A stretch of DNA of 64,000 nt from the NCBI RefSeq assembly GCF_000003195.3, contig NC_012870.2, positions 50,975,388 through 51,039,387 of the forward strand, given 5' to 3'. Shown in pieces: positions 32,468-43,784 of the stretch. Position 1 is the stretch's first letter; every line of letters starts with the position of its first letter. Under the pieces are notes generated by a model. That model did no database searches and was not told where the DNA came from. It worked only from the letters and a program-made list of their open reading frames with translations. This DNA is from Sorghum bicolor. Taxonomy: Eukaryota; Streptophyta; Magnoliopsida; Poales; Poaceae. The position numbers and the translations under genes were made by a program.

Positions 32468-33421
32468 GTAAGAACATGGGTCTATGAAATATATTGCTAT
32501 ATATTTCTCAGAACCGTCCATACTTAAATTCGTTGGTGCATAAACTTGCCCACACTGGCACCTCGTACCCATCTGAGCTTCTGACTGGAAATATTCAGCA
32601 GAGGTGCATTCGAGCTTCCTTTTTGAATTCATCTGTTGATTATTCATGAGCTTTTTCCTTCATTAATTGTGTGCAATTCCTTTCTGTACTTCAAGTATTC
32701 AAATTATGTTTCTTGAGCTCTCTCTCTCTCTCTCTCTCAAAGTTCAAGTTCAATCTTTACAAATCACAACTAGAAGGTTAGTACTTGGATCGAACTCAGG
32801 CCTTTGGACCATTTTTTCTAGATTGGGTAACCTAAGAGAGCGATGGTCAGTCTAAGCTATTGTTCCTGCATCCTAAGAATTCAATAACTCTTCAAATAAC
32901 GTACCAGAATATTTGCAGAGCCATCTTCTTTATCTCTCTATATGGGGAAAAAAATTTCTTCCCAAGTATTGTGCATTGGATCAATTTAGAACAAGAAATG
33001 TGTTTCATCTTCTGTAGGTTCTGGGTTTGTTATTCTGTGGCGGCCGTGGCCCGTGGCTCCTTCTCCGACGCAGGCTAAATCAAGTGAGCGACGCCCTCCA
33101 CCCTCCAAGCAGTGGCATGGCGGCCCTCCCCCACCCTCTGAGCAACGGCGGCGGCGTTCCTCTCCAACACTCTGGAGGCGGATCAAGGGCTGGCGCAAGC
33201 GAGGTGCGGTGCTTGTCTTCATCAGTGTTGATCCGGTGGTTTGTGACGGCAAGCGATCCGATCCAACGGTGGGAGTCCGGATCCAGTGGCGGCAGCCTGA
33301 TTTGGCAGTGGAAAGCCGGGTCTAACGACGGGCGGCCGCATCCCGACAGGCACTGAGCTAGCAGTGAATGGGCTCGGTGGTCCTATCACATGTTTTTCTT
33401 TTCTTTTGTTTTCTATGTTTG
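32468..33421. other. 3' flank of UBL copy 1 and spacer
   Basis: 32468 to about 32715 still aligns with 41260-41540 downstream of copy 2 (AATATTCAGCAGAG, TTTTCCTTCATTA). A (CT)n microsatellite lies at about 32720-32738. From 33020 a GC-rich patch has overlapping short frames with no recognisable motif. Confidence 0.5.
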
Positions 33422-33429
33422 ATTTACGG

Positions 33430-34324
33430 CACTGACGGACCTTCCCTATGGGCGGGGTGGGGCGGCCGCCCCAGCTATCGGCACCGTAGAAGCAGACCCC
33501 AAGACCTCATCTTCGCCGTTCTTCTCTATCTCCGGCGAGCGGCGATGAACCACGACGACGCAAGGTGAGCGAGCGGCATGAACAACGCGAGGACAATGCA
33601 GTATTAGCTAATTCTTGATGGGCTTTATTATTTTGTTCAGCCCACTCCCAGCTCCCGTGTGACTCTACCGCCGCTATCCCACCCGGCGCCGGCTTCCTCA
33701 CGACTTCGCCAGGCGCGGCGCCGCATCGCTCCTCTGTGGCTCCGCCTCACTCGCTTCCTCGACCACCGCCCAGCCTAGCCACGAGGTCGTCGGGTGCGCC
33801 CGCTGCCCGACTAGGCGCCGAGCAAGGCAGCAGCCAGCAAGCTCGTGCTCGTGGAGATGGAGGGAGGAGGCCAAGGAGGCAACGGAAGAGGGGAGGAGGA
33901 GCTGGTGCCTGGTATTGAGGGGTCTGGGGCTGGCCATGGTCGCGGTAGCGAACAGGTTAGCGCCGGCGGAGGAGCAAGCGCTCCTGTAGCTCCACCAACA
34001 TCTGGATTCCACCGAGGCCGAGGTTCAAGCCTTCAAGGGGCGTCCCCAGGAGTGGCATTGGCAAGAAAAATGGTATTAAATCATTACTTCGTTATTAATT
34101 TAGCATCTCTTCTCTCAAAAATTAATTTAGCATCTCAAATTATTAGCAACTTATAAATTCTATTTTGACAAGTAATTTTATGCAGACTTGAAGAGTTATT
34201 TTCCAACTTTGAGTATTGGTTCGAGTTCAATGTGATAATATGTGAGTGCGGTGCGTTGATGTCTTCTTGGTTCATTTTCTTTGGATTTCGCCCCAGCTAA
34301 ATTTTTTTTCTAGGTCCGTCATTG
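33430..34324. mobile_element. Non-autonomous hAT element with captured GC-rich sequence
   Basis: The ends form inverted repeats (CACTGACGGACCT at the left, CAATGACGGACCTA read inward from the right) and the element is flanked by the perfect 8-bp duplication ATTTACGG (33422-33429 and 34325-34332), the hAT signature. The 895-bp interior is GC-rich (about 33470-34040) with Gly/Arg-rich frames such as GGGQGGNGRGEEE. It looks like an acquired host fragment; no transposase is present. Confidence 0.8.
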
Positions 34325-34332
34325 ATTTACGG

Positions 34333-34929
34333 AGGTGCAAAATTACTGCCTCTATAGGTCACGTATTAACCGAGACCTGAGGCGGTTGGGAAGCTTGCCT
34401 CCATTAACCAATTTTGTCCATCTCCATTAAGCTTTATGTACTAGTTATATACATAGCTTATACTTATGTATCTGGGCATATAATATATATATCTAGTACG
34501 GTGAAGGATGGACTATGAACCGGCCCAACGGATCCCTTGATCTCGGTCTCGCTGGTTTTAGAGTTGCTTGCTGCATGTGATAGATGGTGCACGACCTTGG
34601 GCATGCTAGCCCTTGCTGCGTCAACAATGTAATATAAGGAGGGTGTGTGTGTGTGTGTATAAAATGCTTCCTTATATTAGATTCACTGTATACCCCCCCC
34701 CCCTCTCTCTCTCTCTTTCTAATTATTCTATTTAAAAGAATAGGAGTATACTTCTTATTCTTCTACATTGAGATATAATTATTGTAGATCGTCTTTTCTC
34801 TTTTAGTTAGCCGTATTTATTCATTCCAATTCGTAATCTAAATCATAATAAAGCAAAGCCATTTACGTCTCAAGGCTATCTCCCATGTATCAACTTATTA
34901 CTGGAGTAAATATGCCATTAATCAATAGG
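34333..34929. other. Spacer with microsatellites
   Basis: Contains a GAGGCGGTTGG / CCTCCATTAACC block near 34380-34430 related to 23986-24510, a (GT)n run at about 34645-34660, and C9(CT)n at about 34693-34716. No gene. Confidence 0.5.
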
Positions 34930-35260
34930 GTGTTGTTTTGCTGACTAAGATAAAATAGAGTGTATGGTTAGATTTAGGATATACAGTTCTACCGTTAAGA
35001 GGGAAACTCTAAAACAGTTGTTATATATCGTCAGCTGTTGGTTGATTTGGTTATGTAGGAATGATATAGTTTTTGAAAAGAAAAATTATTCATATCCTTT
35101 GTAGATTATCTTCTTGGTCATTCATTGGCTCTGTATATGAGCTAACCTTCAAAAACTGGGTACATAGGATTTTGTCATGGTGGTTTCGCAGTACTTAGCA
35201 CATGTGCCCAAGGTTATCTTTTCGTAGGCATATAGGTGGCATTCTAATCTAGGATTGGTA
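34930..35260 (+). pseudogene. LINE-like 3' coding remnant
   Basis: Plus-strand translation gives SCWLIWLCRNDIVFEKK then VIHWLCIWANLQKLGT, resembling the C-terminal zf-RVT-adjacent region of plant non-LTR retrotransposons (W-I-W-RND-VF-K, H-WL-W). Stops interrupt it. No RT core is present. Confidence 0.45.
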
Positions 35261-36399
35261 GCCACTAGAGTTTGGTCCCCTCTTTTAATTGGTTGTGTGC
35301 TTCATGTCAAACAGAGGTTAGAAGAATTATTTTCAACCCGTATCAACTCAATATAATGTGCTTGAAGATTTAATAAAACCTTCCTTTATCCAAAATCTAG
35401 TACCACTAGTTGACGACTTACTTTGTACATGTACTAGACTTAGTGAACTAGTCAGAAAGCAAGTGAAAATATTTTAAAAAATGTGCTGGAAAAGCTAATA
35501 ACTCTCTGCTTAAGGTGTTGTTGTCCCGTCGGACAAGTTTTGGGAGTTAACACACTTGCAAGATGGTTTGAGAGCTGCACTTTGTGATGTTTTTCTACAT
35601 TCATCGGAACTCCCGAGTGATCATCTGGTGCACCGAAGGTTCCAAACAGTGCATAGACGCTGGCAAAGTTTTTGGCAGACACGTTAACTTCTGGTGCTCA
35701 TCAGCGAGAGGTTGCAATGGAGGTTAGGGACAATGTAGTCGGACAACAAGGGTTTTACAAAAAATGGTCACCGAATCTATTGCTGCAGAACTTTTATCCA
35801 TTCAAACTTTACATCTTAATGTTTAGATATATAACAAAACTTTAGCCATACAGACACAACACATGCCCCATGACATTTTTGCCTAGTTTTAGGCCTCTTC
35901 GGTCCTAAATGCCAAAAGTTTTGTAGTCTAAGTTTTGCCCTTTTTTATTTATGTTGTTTAGATCCATTTTGCTAAAAAAAATAAGGTAAAACGATAAAAG
36001 TTTTGGCAAAAGAGGGGACTAAACTCCCCTAATAGTTAATGGAAGGTGTAAAAAGCTTCTGGTCGATTTCTACAGCTCACTGGAAACCTCTGGCATGTGA
36101 ACCGAAGCCCTCAGCGGAGAGCTCGCCCAAAGAGGTATTTGGATGCTTGTGTTTTCGACAGAGCTAGCATATGACGATCGAAGCCCACATATAGAGATTG
36201 ACTTTGACCATGTAGCCACATAGACAGTATGTAACGATAAATGATACGGATTTGGGAAAAAAAGAAAAAGAGATAAAAGAAAACGAAAAAGATAAAACCT
36301 GCTTTATTTGAGACAAAAACAGATGAGAAGCAGCTGTGCCTCACCTGGATCAGGCATAGCAGGGCGATTGGTTCGGCCCACGAAAACGCGGCGGGGGTG
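35261..36399. other. Intergenic
   Basis: No gene. 35540-35710 contains GTCGGA and CACCGAAGGTTCC patches like Sirevirus LTRs. 35890-36040 contains a possible short inverted-repeat element (AGGCCTCTTCGGTCC .. GGGGACTAAACTCCCC). Termini were not resolved. Confidence 0.4.
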
Positions 36400-36576
36400 A
36401 CGTGGGCCTTGCACGATAGATTGGCTTTCAGTTGGGCCGAGCTGTATATTGGTTATATATAACTTAAAGACTTCCTCCGTTATTGGCTAGCTGATCGCGA
36501 CGACCTAGCGCTCCCACGACACGACGCCATCGTTGTAGCCGCCGCCGCCGCCGCCGACGGCGACGACCAAGACGAG
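36400..36576 (+). promoter_or_regulatory. Promoter and leader exon of UBL copy 2
   Basis: A TATATATAA box at 36454-36462 predicts a start near 36490. The leader includes a (GCC)n run at about 36540-36556 and ends at the donor GACGAG/GTGATC (intron from 36577). It is shared with copy 1 by blocks listed there. Confidence 0.6.
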
Positions 36577-38228
36577 GTGATCCTTTAAACCATCCCTCCG
36601 CATTGATCTGCTTTCTTTGTGTGTTCGCCACAGCTATACTCTCTTGGTCGATAAATCCACTTAGCAAATATATCTTACGTAGTTCTTAGGTTAATTTGCA
36701 TGTCTGGTATAGACACGTTCGTACAGAGACGATATGCATTCGTGTGTTGAACGTGTGTGCGAGAATTTCGATGTCTGTACAACTACAACGTTTTTGTATT
36801 GAAAGTGTGCGCTGACTGTCTTCATCTACTACCTCCCTTGCCGCCGTTTGGTTTGGTATAATAACACAATATGGTACACTAAACTGATTACTAGAAATAT
36901 ACTGCCCGTGTTAACGCTACGTCTCGTTACGTCTGAAGTTAACTTATGAATCCTATGCGGATTACCTTAGACAAAAAAGAAGACACATACATTAATTGAG
37001 AAAGTAAGATGCATACACTTGAGATATTATGATTTAACCGTTCACATTCGGACAGGCCTTATCATCATCTATCATGTATGTGTCGGCAGTAGTTGCAAGC
37101 CCGTAAGCCCTCTTGAACCTGAAATAAGACAGAAGCAACAAGAGCCCGGCCCGTGTGCCCGTTCGTTGAAAATAAAGCTAAAATACAGGCATTTATCTCT
37201 GCATAAGTCCAGGCTTTTGTACAGTACCTGTACAACACAAATACAGTGCCTCAAGTTTTCTTATGATGATATATGATCATTCCTAATTGGCATATTTGAC
37301 TGACATCAAATTTCACTGTGGAACCCCTAGAACCAAAACCATATTAGGCCAATCCTTGCATATCAAATGCCCTGCTGAATGCACCCATTTTTTTTTCTGT
37401 TTCAAATCCTCCTACTTGCACAGTCGCATCCATGTAATAACACATCGTTGCAGGCTTGCATAAGCTTCATAACCAGACTACACCTTTAGTAAGGCAGAAG
37501 CAAGCTATCGTGATCGTAAGCACATGACAACTGAATCAGCACATTCAAAAGCGAAAAGTGGATGATTTGCACATACCCAGGTCATTTGAAGCATCAGCAT
37601 TGTCCCCATCCTCCTGCATTTCTTGCCCATCCTCATCGACGTCTTGTTCCTCCTCTTGCTGAAGCTCCTCTCCCGCTGATGCATCCTCCTGCACTTGCTC
37701 TTTTCCAACCTCAGCCTCACCGGAGTCACCGCCGTCCGGCCTGCTCACCCACCTGGACGCCGGCACCACCACCAACCAAGCCCTCCACCACCTCCTCCCC
37801 ATCTGCGGCACCACCAGCAGCATTGACAAGTGCGGTGGCACCCCTGCCCAATTGTGGCGGTGAGACGATGTTGGGAGGCCGCTTGTGGCGGTGAGACGAT
37901 GTTGGGAGGCGGGCCAGCGGCGGCAGGACCGCAGGAGACAGTCCAACGCAATGGTTGTGCGGCCCAGGCAAGATCCGACCCCATAGCTAAGATTTGTGGC
38001 TCCGACCTTGAAGTCAGAGATCATAGCTTATATTCACAAACCATGACCAAGTTTTCCCACCCGAGTCTGCTTTCATTTGTTTCTCCTCCCTCTCAGGTTT
38101 TTGTCCTTCGTAGAAGCAACTACATAATTTCAAAGTCGTTAGACATGCAAAATAAGCAAGGTCATAATACATTGCCTAACTACATCATATAATAATCTAA
38201 CTAAATATCTATCTAAATTTGCTATCTA

Positions 38229-38476
38229 CTCCATCAGTCCTATAATATAGTGTATTCTAGAAATTTTAGGATAAATTAAGAGAGATCACAGAAGACGCAC
38301 AAGCATGTGCCCTCACTTTATTTTCTAATAAGACATAATCATCAACACTATTAGCGGTGATTGGTTGATAAATAATAAGATGCTATCATCAAAACTGGTC
38401 TCCGTCTTCTATAATGCCTTATATTTGACGACAAATTCTGAATGTTAGAATGTGCTATATTACAAGACAGAGGGAG
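38229..38476. mobile_element. Stowaway-type MITE
   Basis: 248 bp, flanked by TA. The left end CTCCATCAGTCCTATAATATAG pairs with the right end read inward (CTCCCTCTGTCTTGTAATATAG). These are typical Stowaway (Tc1/Mariner) ends. Confidence 0.75.
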
Positions 38477-38773
38477 TACCTTTATAAAAATAATTTGCTA
38501 CGCTTAAGCTTATCTACCGAATCTGCCAGCTATTCAACTGTGTTTTTCTCTCATAACAAATCAGTAAACAATACTTTCAGCCATGACTTTTCTGCCAAAC
38601 AAACAAGCTATAACTACCTATTAAATCGAACTATAGAACTAGATAACTAAAACTAGATTAGCTATATATATAACTAAATTAGCTAACTATATGACTACAT
38701 AACTAAATATAATAATTAGCTAAATTATCTAAACTAAACAAACTATATACAAAATTACTTAAAAAATCACCTA

Positions 38774-39012
38774 CTCCCTTCGTCCTGTAATATAACTCAT
38801 TCTAGCATTCAAAATTTATCATCGAATATAATACATTGTAAAGGACAAAATCTATTTTTGTATTAGGTACTTTCCATTTATCAACCAATCACTATTAATC
38901 AAGTTGATGATAGCATCTCATTGAGAAATAAAGCAAAGGTACATGTCTTTTTTGTTCTCTCTTATTTTGTCCTATAATTTCTAGAATGCACTATATTACA
39001 TGACAGAGGGAG
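38774..39012. mobile_element. Stowaway-type MITE, second copy
   Basis: 239 bp, flanked by TA. Left end CTCCCTTCGTCCTGTAATAT, right end inward CTCCCTCTGTCATGTAATAT. Same family as 38229-38476, about 300 bp away in the same orientation or nearly so. Confidence 0.75.
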
Positions 39013-40019
39013 TAGGCAGGGCCGGCCGAGGGGATTAGGGAGCTTGTGGTGCCTCACGGGTGGGCATTGGGGGAGAGGATGATGCCACAAGGCGCGGCCG
39101 TCGGGGAGACATGGGGGGCTGCCCTCACCGCCGGTTGTGCGGAGGATGGCGTTGGGATGATGAGGGTAGCCGGAGTGAGTGGACGGGGACGCGAGGGAGC
39201 GAGTCGGCACGCGGCCAATGACGGTTGGCGGGTTGCTAGCTGTCAAGGGTGTTGACAGACATAGGAGGCAAGCAGCTTGACAGTGGCGGCGGTGAGAGAG
39301 GGAAAGAAAGGCAGAGTGCGAGAGGGGAAGAAAGGCTGCGGCAACACGCCTTCAGGTTTCTCACTCGACGCCAAGACTTGTGGCTCTAAGGTCGGAGGGC
39401 TCCGGGTACTGGCTACGCCACCGCCACCTAGGATGTCTGTTAAGCACTTCGGAGTCAAGCCGAGACGTGTTACCTCGGAGCTATGAGTTCTAACACTGAC
39501 CCTAGAGTCTCAAGATCAATTTACGTTTTTAGAGGGCTAAATGTAATTTTTTTTTTAAAAAAAGACTAAATTATAAGAAATTGGGGGTGGCTGGTCGAGA
39601 CCACGACGTGAGCCCACGACTACGAGCGCGAGCGAGACAGGAACAATGCACTAGTGCCCATGCGCGACCGCTAGTGGTTGCGTGATCGCGGCAAGGAGCG
39701 GTGAGGCCTGGCGAGCGCGAGGCGCGAGCGGGGATCGGGCGCGTGGGTCACGCACGTGAATAGCGGCATGCCGCAGCTGGCTTTCCTAGGGCGCAGGAGG
39801 ACGACAAGGATGATACACAGATTATTCGATTTAAGTACCAGGTGAATGGACGGTTTGTTTTAAATGTGTTGTTTTTCTGGATACCAGGTGAATGGATTGA
39901 GGACTCCTTAGTGAGAGTTTTTTTTGGATGGGTTTAGCATAAAAAAAATCATGGTGAATTAGTAGCTTACATTATATGATATACACAAAACTGATTATAT
40001 TGTTGTGTGCTATGTTTAG

Positions 40020-41081
40020 ATGCAGATCTTCCTAAAGGGCTTCGCTGGCAGACACTACACCATCGAAGTGCAGTCCTCTGACACGGTTGACAGCCTCAAG
40101 GCAAAGGTCGAGGAGTTGGAGGCCGTTCCTGCTAAGCTGCAGCGCCTTCTTGTCGGTGGCTACCAGCTCGAGGATGGGCACAAACTTTCCAAATACAAAA
40201 TCGTGGAATTTGCCACCGTGCACCTTGTCCTGCGTCTTCTTTCTTGTCGTCAGTGTCCATCCAGTACTGACAGGTATATCTACGTACAGACACGCACAAG
40301 CAACACCATCGCGCTCCAAGTGCAGCCGTCAGACACGGTCACTGATGTCAGGAAAAATATTAGTGGCCACCAGAGCCTCTTCTTGGCCGGCAACAGGCTC
40401 CAGGATGATCGAACATTTGGATACTACTATCAAATCCAAAACGACGCTACCCTGCACCTCGACTTCGGCATGCAGATTTTCGTGAAGACGTTCAACGGCA
40501 AGACCAGCACCCTTGAGGTAGACCCATCTGATACAGTCGGTGATGTCAAGGCAAAGATGCTGGACCAGCAGAAGATCATCTTTGACGGCAGCCGACTTGA
40601 TGACCAGCGCAAGCTTGGCTCTTGCAAGGTTCAGAACCATTCCACACTGCACCTTGATCTCTGCCCGCGTGATGGAAATGGAATGCAGATTGCCGTGAAG
40701 ACACTCCCACTCCCTGGCAGCGAGGCCATCAGGTTCAAGGTGCAGATTACTGACACGATTGGCGATTTGAAGGCAAAGATTCAGGACCAACAGAGGCTCC
40801 TCTTTAACGGACAGCAGCTTGTTGATGAGCAGACGCTCGCCGATTACGATGTCCAGAGACTATCCACCCTGCACCTTGACTGTCCCATGCAGGTTTTTAT
40901 GAAGATGTCCACTGGCCAGACGATCACTCTAGAGGTGGAGCCATCTAATACCGTTGACGATGTCATGAAGAAAATTGGCCACCACATGAGTCTCACCTTT
41001 GATGGCAACGAGCTTGACAATGGGAAGACACTTGCTGAGTGCAATGTCCATATGGGGTCTACCCTGCACCTTGATGCTTAG
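40020..41081 (+). CDS. Tandem ubiquitin-like pentamer without Gly-Gly ends (copy 2, intact)
   Basis: 353 residues in one exon, directly after a leader intron as in polyubiquitin genes. Five ubiquitin-fold domains in tandem at about 1-73, 85-150, 151-216, 222-287 and 290-353, each starting M/Y-x-I/V-x-x-K/Q and ending T-x-H-L-V/D. Domain 1 keeps LVLRL but continues LSC where ubiquitin has RGG; the others end LHLD. No Gly-Gly is present, so processing into conjugatable monomers is not expected. Residues at the K48 position are non-lysine in all domains (S, N, Q, N or Gly/Tyr), and K63 is E, N, N, R or M. Domains 2-5 lack about seven residues of the loop after helix 1. ATG 40020 is chosen because it matches ubiquitin MQIF and the splice acceptor. 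The role is unknown; a non-covalent binder of ubiquitin receptors is a guess. Confidence 0.8.
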   Translation: MQIFLKGFAGRHYTIEVQSSDTVDSLKAKVEELEAVPAKLQRLLVGGYQLEDGHKLSKYKIVEFATVHLVLRLLSCRQCPSSTDRYIYVQTRTSNTIALQVQPSDTVTDVRKNISGHQSLFLAGNRLQDDRTFGYYYQIQNDATLHLDFGMQIFVKTFNGKTSTLEVDPSDTVGDVKAKMLDQQKIIFDGSRLDDQRKLGSCKVQNHSTLHLDLCPRDGNGMQIAVKTLPLPGSEAIRFKVQITDTIGDLKAKIQDQQRLLFNGQQLVDEQTLADYDVQRLSTLHLDCPMQVFMKMSTGQTITLEVEPSNTVDDVMKKIGHHMSLTFDGNELDNGKTLAECNVHMGSTLHLDA

Positions 41082-42384
41082 CTAGAAAATTTTGGCGTAT
41101 TTTGTTTTTTATTTCTACTACTTAATATATTTTTCCTCTTATAGACTAGTCCTTGTCAGTGTCTGGTTGGAATCTTGTGATGACTCTGTTTGTATACTTC
41201 GCAAGCATGTCTTTCAAGTGACACTATCTGTCTTTGTTTTTTTTTGGTAATGTAGTGGCAAGAACATGCGTCTTTGCTATTTGCCCTACATATTTCTCAG
41301 AACTGTGAATTGTCCATGTTTTAGATTCGTTGATGTTTAGATTTGCTGTCATTTCGCTATGCATTTTGTTGACACTGGTAATATTCAGCAGAGATGCACT
41401 TGGAGAATTCATTTGATCCATTTACTATACTCAAATACCTGTTCCTTTTTTTTAGTTCATCTATTGATTATACTTATACATGACCTTTTCCTTCATTATT
41501 AGTTGTGTTGCAGTTCTGTATTCAAATTAAGTTTCTTCCCTGAACTCCAGTGAGCCCTTAGTTGTCTATATATTTGTGTGAAGGGCCAAAATAGTAACTG
41601 GAAGAGATTGAATGAGAGCCGCCAAAAAAAAAATTGCAAGAAAGAACTTGGCATATATTTTGATTAATAACTTAACATGTCCACCTAAGAAAATTACGAT
41701 TACAAGATTGTTTCTTCCCATAAATTAAGAAATGGTATGCTGAGCACAGAGAGTATAAACATACCTTTTACCGATGAGTAATGGCTGTTTTACGTAGATG
41801 TGGTATTTTGGCATACAAAACATAATGGTAAACATCAGTAACAAAACAAGAGTATGTTTCTTGTCGGCACAGGAAAGCTGAGCCGACATCTTTAAATTTC
41901 AGTTTGAGAGGTGCTGACTTTTTGAAGGGTTACTGTCATCTGTTATCCCTGGTGTTTCCAGGCAGCTCGGTCCAAACACCCAACTCATCAATCAATACCC
42001 AATTAGCCATCCTCTTGACACCAAGATGATGTTCCACGATAAGAACTTCATACGAAACCAACCTGTGTTCTTAACCGCATTTCACTCTTCATTGCCCAAT
42101 CTGATAAAAGAATATCAGCAGGCATAAGAAAAAACCAAGTATTAGACTGTCTTTAGCACAACCAAGCTAAACAGTTCCATTAAGGATTACTAGCAAAGAG
42201 ATTGGTGTAGAGAATTCTGTTCCAATATCCAATGAAGTCTATCACAAAAAAATGAGTATGCCAATTGAGCAAATGCGCACGATCTCCCTTGTATTAAAAT
42301 GAAGATGAGAATGTTACTTTTATTTTCACCATACAATTTTTTACTAGTACTATTTTGACTAAGGCAACTATTTTCAAACGATCA
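41082..42384. other. 3' flank of UBL copy 2 and intergenic
   Basis: 41082 to about 41550 is the probable 3' untranslated region and duplicated flank shared with copy 1. After that I see no gene. 41890-42120 is not recognisable. Confidence 0.45.
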
Positions 42385-42998
42385 GAGCTTGTTTGGTTTC
42401 AGGCCATGTAGACCAACCAAAAAATTTTCGCGATTAAAGCAAACACATGGCTAAATTTTGGAATGAGGATGTTTGGATAGTACCACAATAGTTGCCAAAA
42501 TTTTGAGAAAATAACAAAATTTCACAACCTGATAAATAATCCTTGCATATGCAGCAAATCTTCACCAGAAAGCACTTGATGCATAAGCCAGTGACACATT
42601 TGAGGGGATTAAGATGCTGTCGTTGGAGAAAACTTGTTTCTGCTACCAGGTTCACTAATGCAGAGAGAAAGGGTGCAGTCCTGGCTACTACCACAGCACT
42701 GCCGGCTGGGGATTATGTCGGATCTTGTGCTCAATTTTCAGTACCGCAGCTTTGAGCTGAGAGGAAAAAAGAAAACAAGCTCCAAATTGGATGAGATGGG
42801 AGCAACATTACGCAACGAGGCTGGAACGTCTTGTTGCCAACATTTTGGGGCACACGACTGATGCACAACTTTGAGCCCCACAAGGGAACAATGCATGCCA
42901 AACTTGGGCTTGGCCAGCCACAGTTAGAAAGCAGGAAACCATAGCTGAAAAGTTAGGTATTACCAGTTTTTGGTAGGGCCCAAACTAAAAACAAGCTC
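42385..42998. mobile_element. Possible inverted-repeat element
   Basis: GAGCTTGTTTGGTTTCAGGCC at the left pairs loosely with GAGCTTGTTTTTAGTTTGGGCC read inward from the right. No clear target duplication. Internal frames of 70-87 codons are not recognisable. Confidence 0.35.
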
Positions 42999-43275
42999 CT
43001 GTAGTTAACAAGGTGTCTTCAAAACTGAAAATTAAGACAGCAAGCAAAAAAAAAATCAACATCATCATAACATTTTACAAGTGCAGTCACACTAGACTAA
43101 CAAATCTAAGCTGAGAGGGCGTAGAACAATCTGTTCACAAATTTTATTATATGCAGTAGCGGAATGACTTATTCTATGAAAAAGAATTTGCTTTGAAGTC
43201 CCACCTGACTCCACCTAACTAAAGTTTGCAGTTAAAAGGGTATACTTTGATGAGCCTCTTACACATTTACAGTAG

Positions 43276-43781
43276 GGCCTTGTTTACATCCACCCAAAAA
43301 CTCCGTCACATCGAATCTTTAGACGTATGCATGGAGTATTAAATATAGACGAAAATAAAGACTAATTGCATAGTTTGGTCGGAATTGACGAGACGAATCT
43401 TTTGAGCCTAGTTAGTCCATGGTTGGACAATAATTACTAGAGATGAAAGCGGATCGGATACGGAGATATCACCGATATCATATTTGTTTTCATATTTCTG
43501 GTCAAATTCGGATTCGAATACGGATAATGTCAATCATGTCGGATAAGATACGATTAGATGTCAACATCATAAATATACGATTTAAATATTCGGATACGGA
43601 TATGGTATCAGATGTTGAATATTCGGACTCGGATACGGACAGATCTGAACCTCTCTAAACGAATTTGATCTCAAATACGGTCAGAAAATATCCGTACCGT
43701 TTTCATCCCTAATAATTACCACAAGCAAACGAAAATGCTATAATGTTACGAAATTTTTTCATTGAGGAAGTAAACACGGCC
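43276..43781. mobile_element. GGCCTTGTTTA MITE (Tourist-like), split by a hAT MITE
   Basis: Ends GGCCTTGTTTAC and (inward) GGCCGTGTTTAC; flanked by TAG (43273-43275 and 43782-43784). The interior blocks CACATCGAATCTTTAGAC, ATTAAATATAGACGAAAATAAA and GACGAGACGAATCTTTTGAGCC define the family found again at 47910, 50326, 53383, 56581, 57399, 57908, 58151, 58439 and 59534. A hAT MITE is inserted at 43438-43711. Confidence 0.8.
43438..43711. mobile_element. hAT-type MITE nested in another MITE
   Basis: 274 bp with ends TAGAGATGAAA and (inward) TAGGGATGAAAA, flanked by the perfect 8-bp duplication ATAATTAC (43430-43437 and 43712-43719). The interior is rich in CGGATACGGATA-type repeats. A diverged partial copy lies at about 52314-52425. 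Confidence 0.85.
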
Positions 43782-43784
43782 TAG

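Larger units (their letters stand above)
36891..39987. mobile_element. 3.1-kb insertion with 10-bp target duplication AAACTGATTA
   Basis: AAACTGATTA occurs at 36881-36890 and again at 39988-39997, exactly where copy 1 is uninterrupted (CTAAAATCATTATTGT). A 9-11-bp duplication points to a Mutator-like element. I see no convincing terminal inverted repeats, so the class stays open. Inside are two Stowaway-type MITEs, an acidic/Gln-rich minus frame (38024-37545, EELQQEEEQDVDEDG), AT-rich sequence and GC-rich sequence. No transposase motif was recognised. Confidence 0.6.
36577..40019 (+). other. Leader intron of UBL copy 2, enlarged by insertion
   Basis: The intron starts GTGATC and ends TTTAG directly before the ATG at 40020. 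In copy 1 it is 407 bp. Here it is 3443 bp because of an insertion at 36891-39987. Whether splicing tolerates this is unknown. Confidence 0.55.

Noticed and set aside
33027..33356. 109-codon GC-rich frame
   Set aside because: Overlapping frames on both strands and no motif; probably repeat-derived.
36891..39987. Firm Mutator call for the intron insertion
   Set aside because: The 10-bp duplication fits, but no terminal inverted repeat or transposase was seen, so the class is left open.
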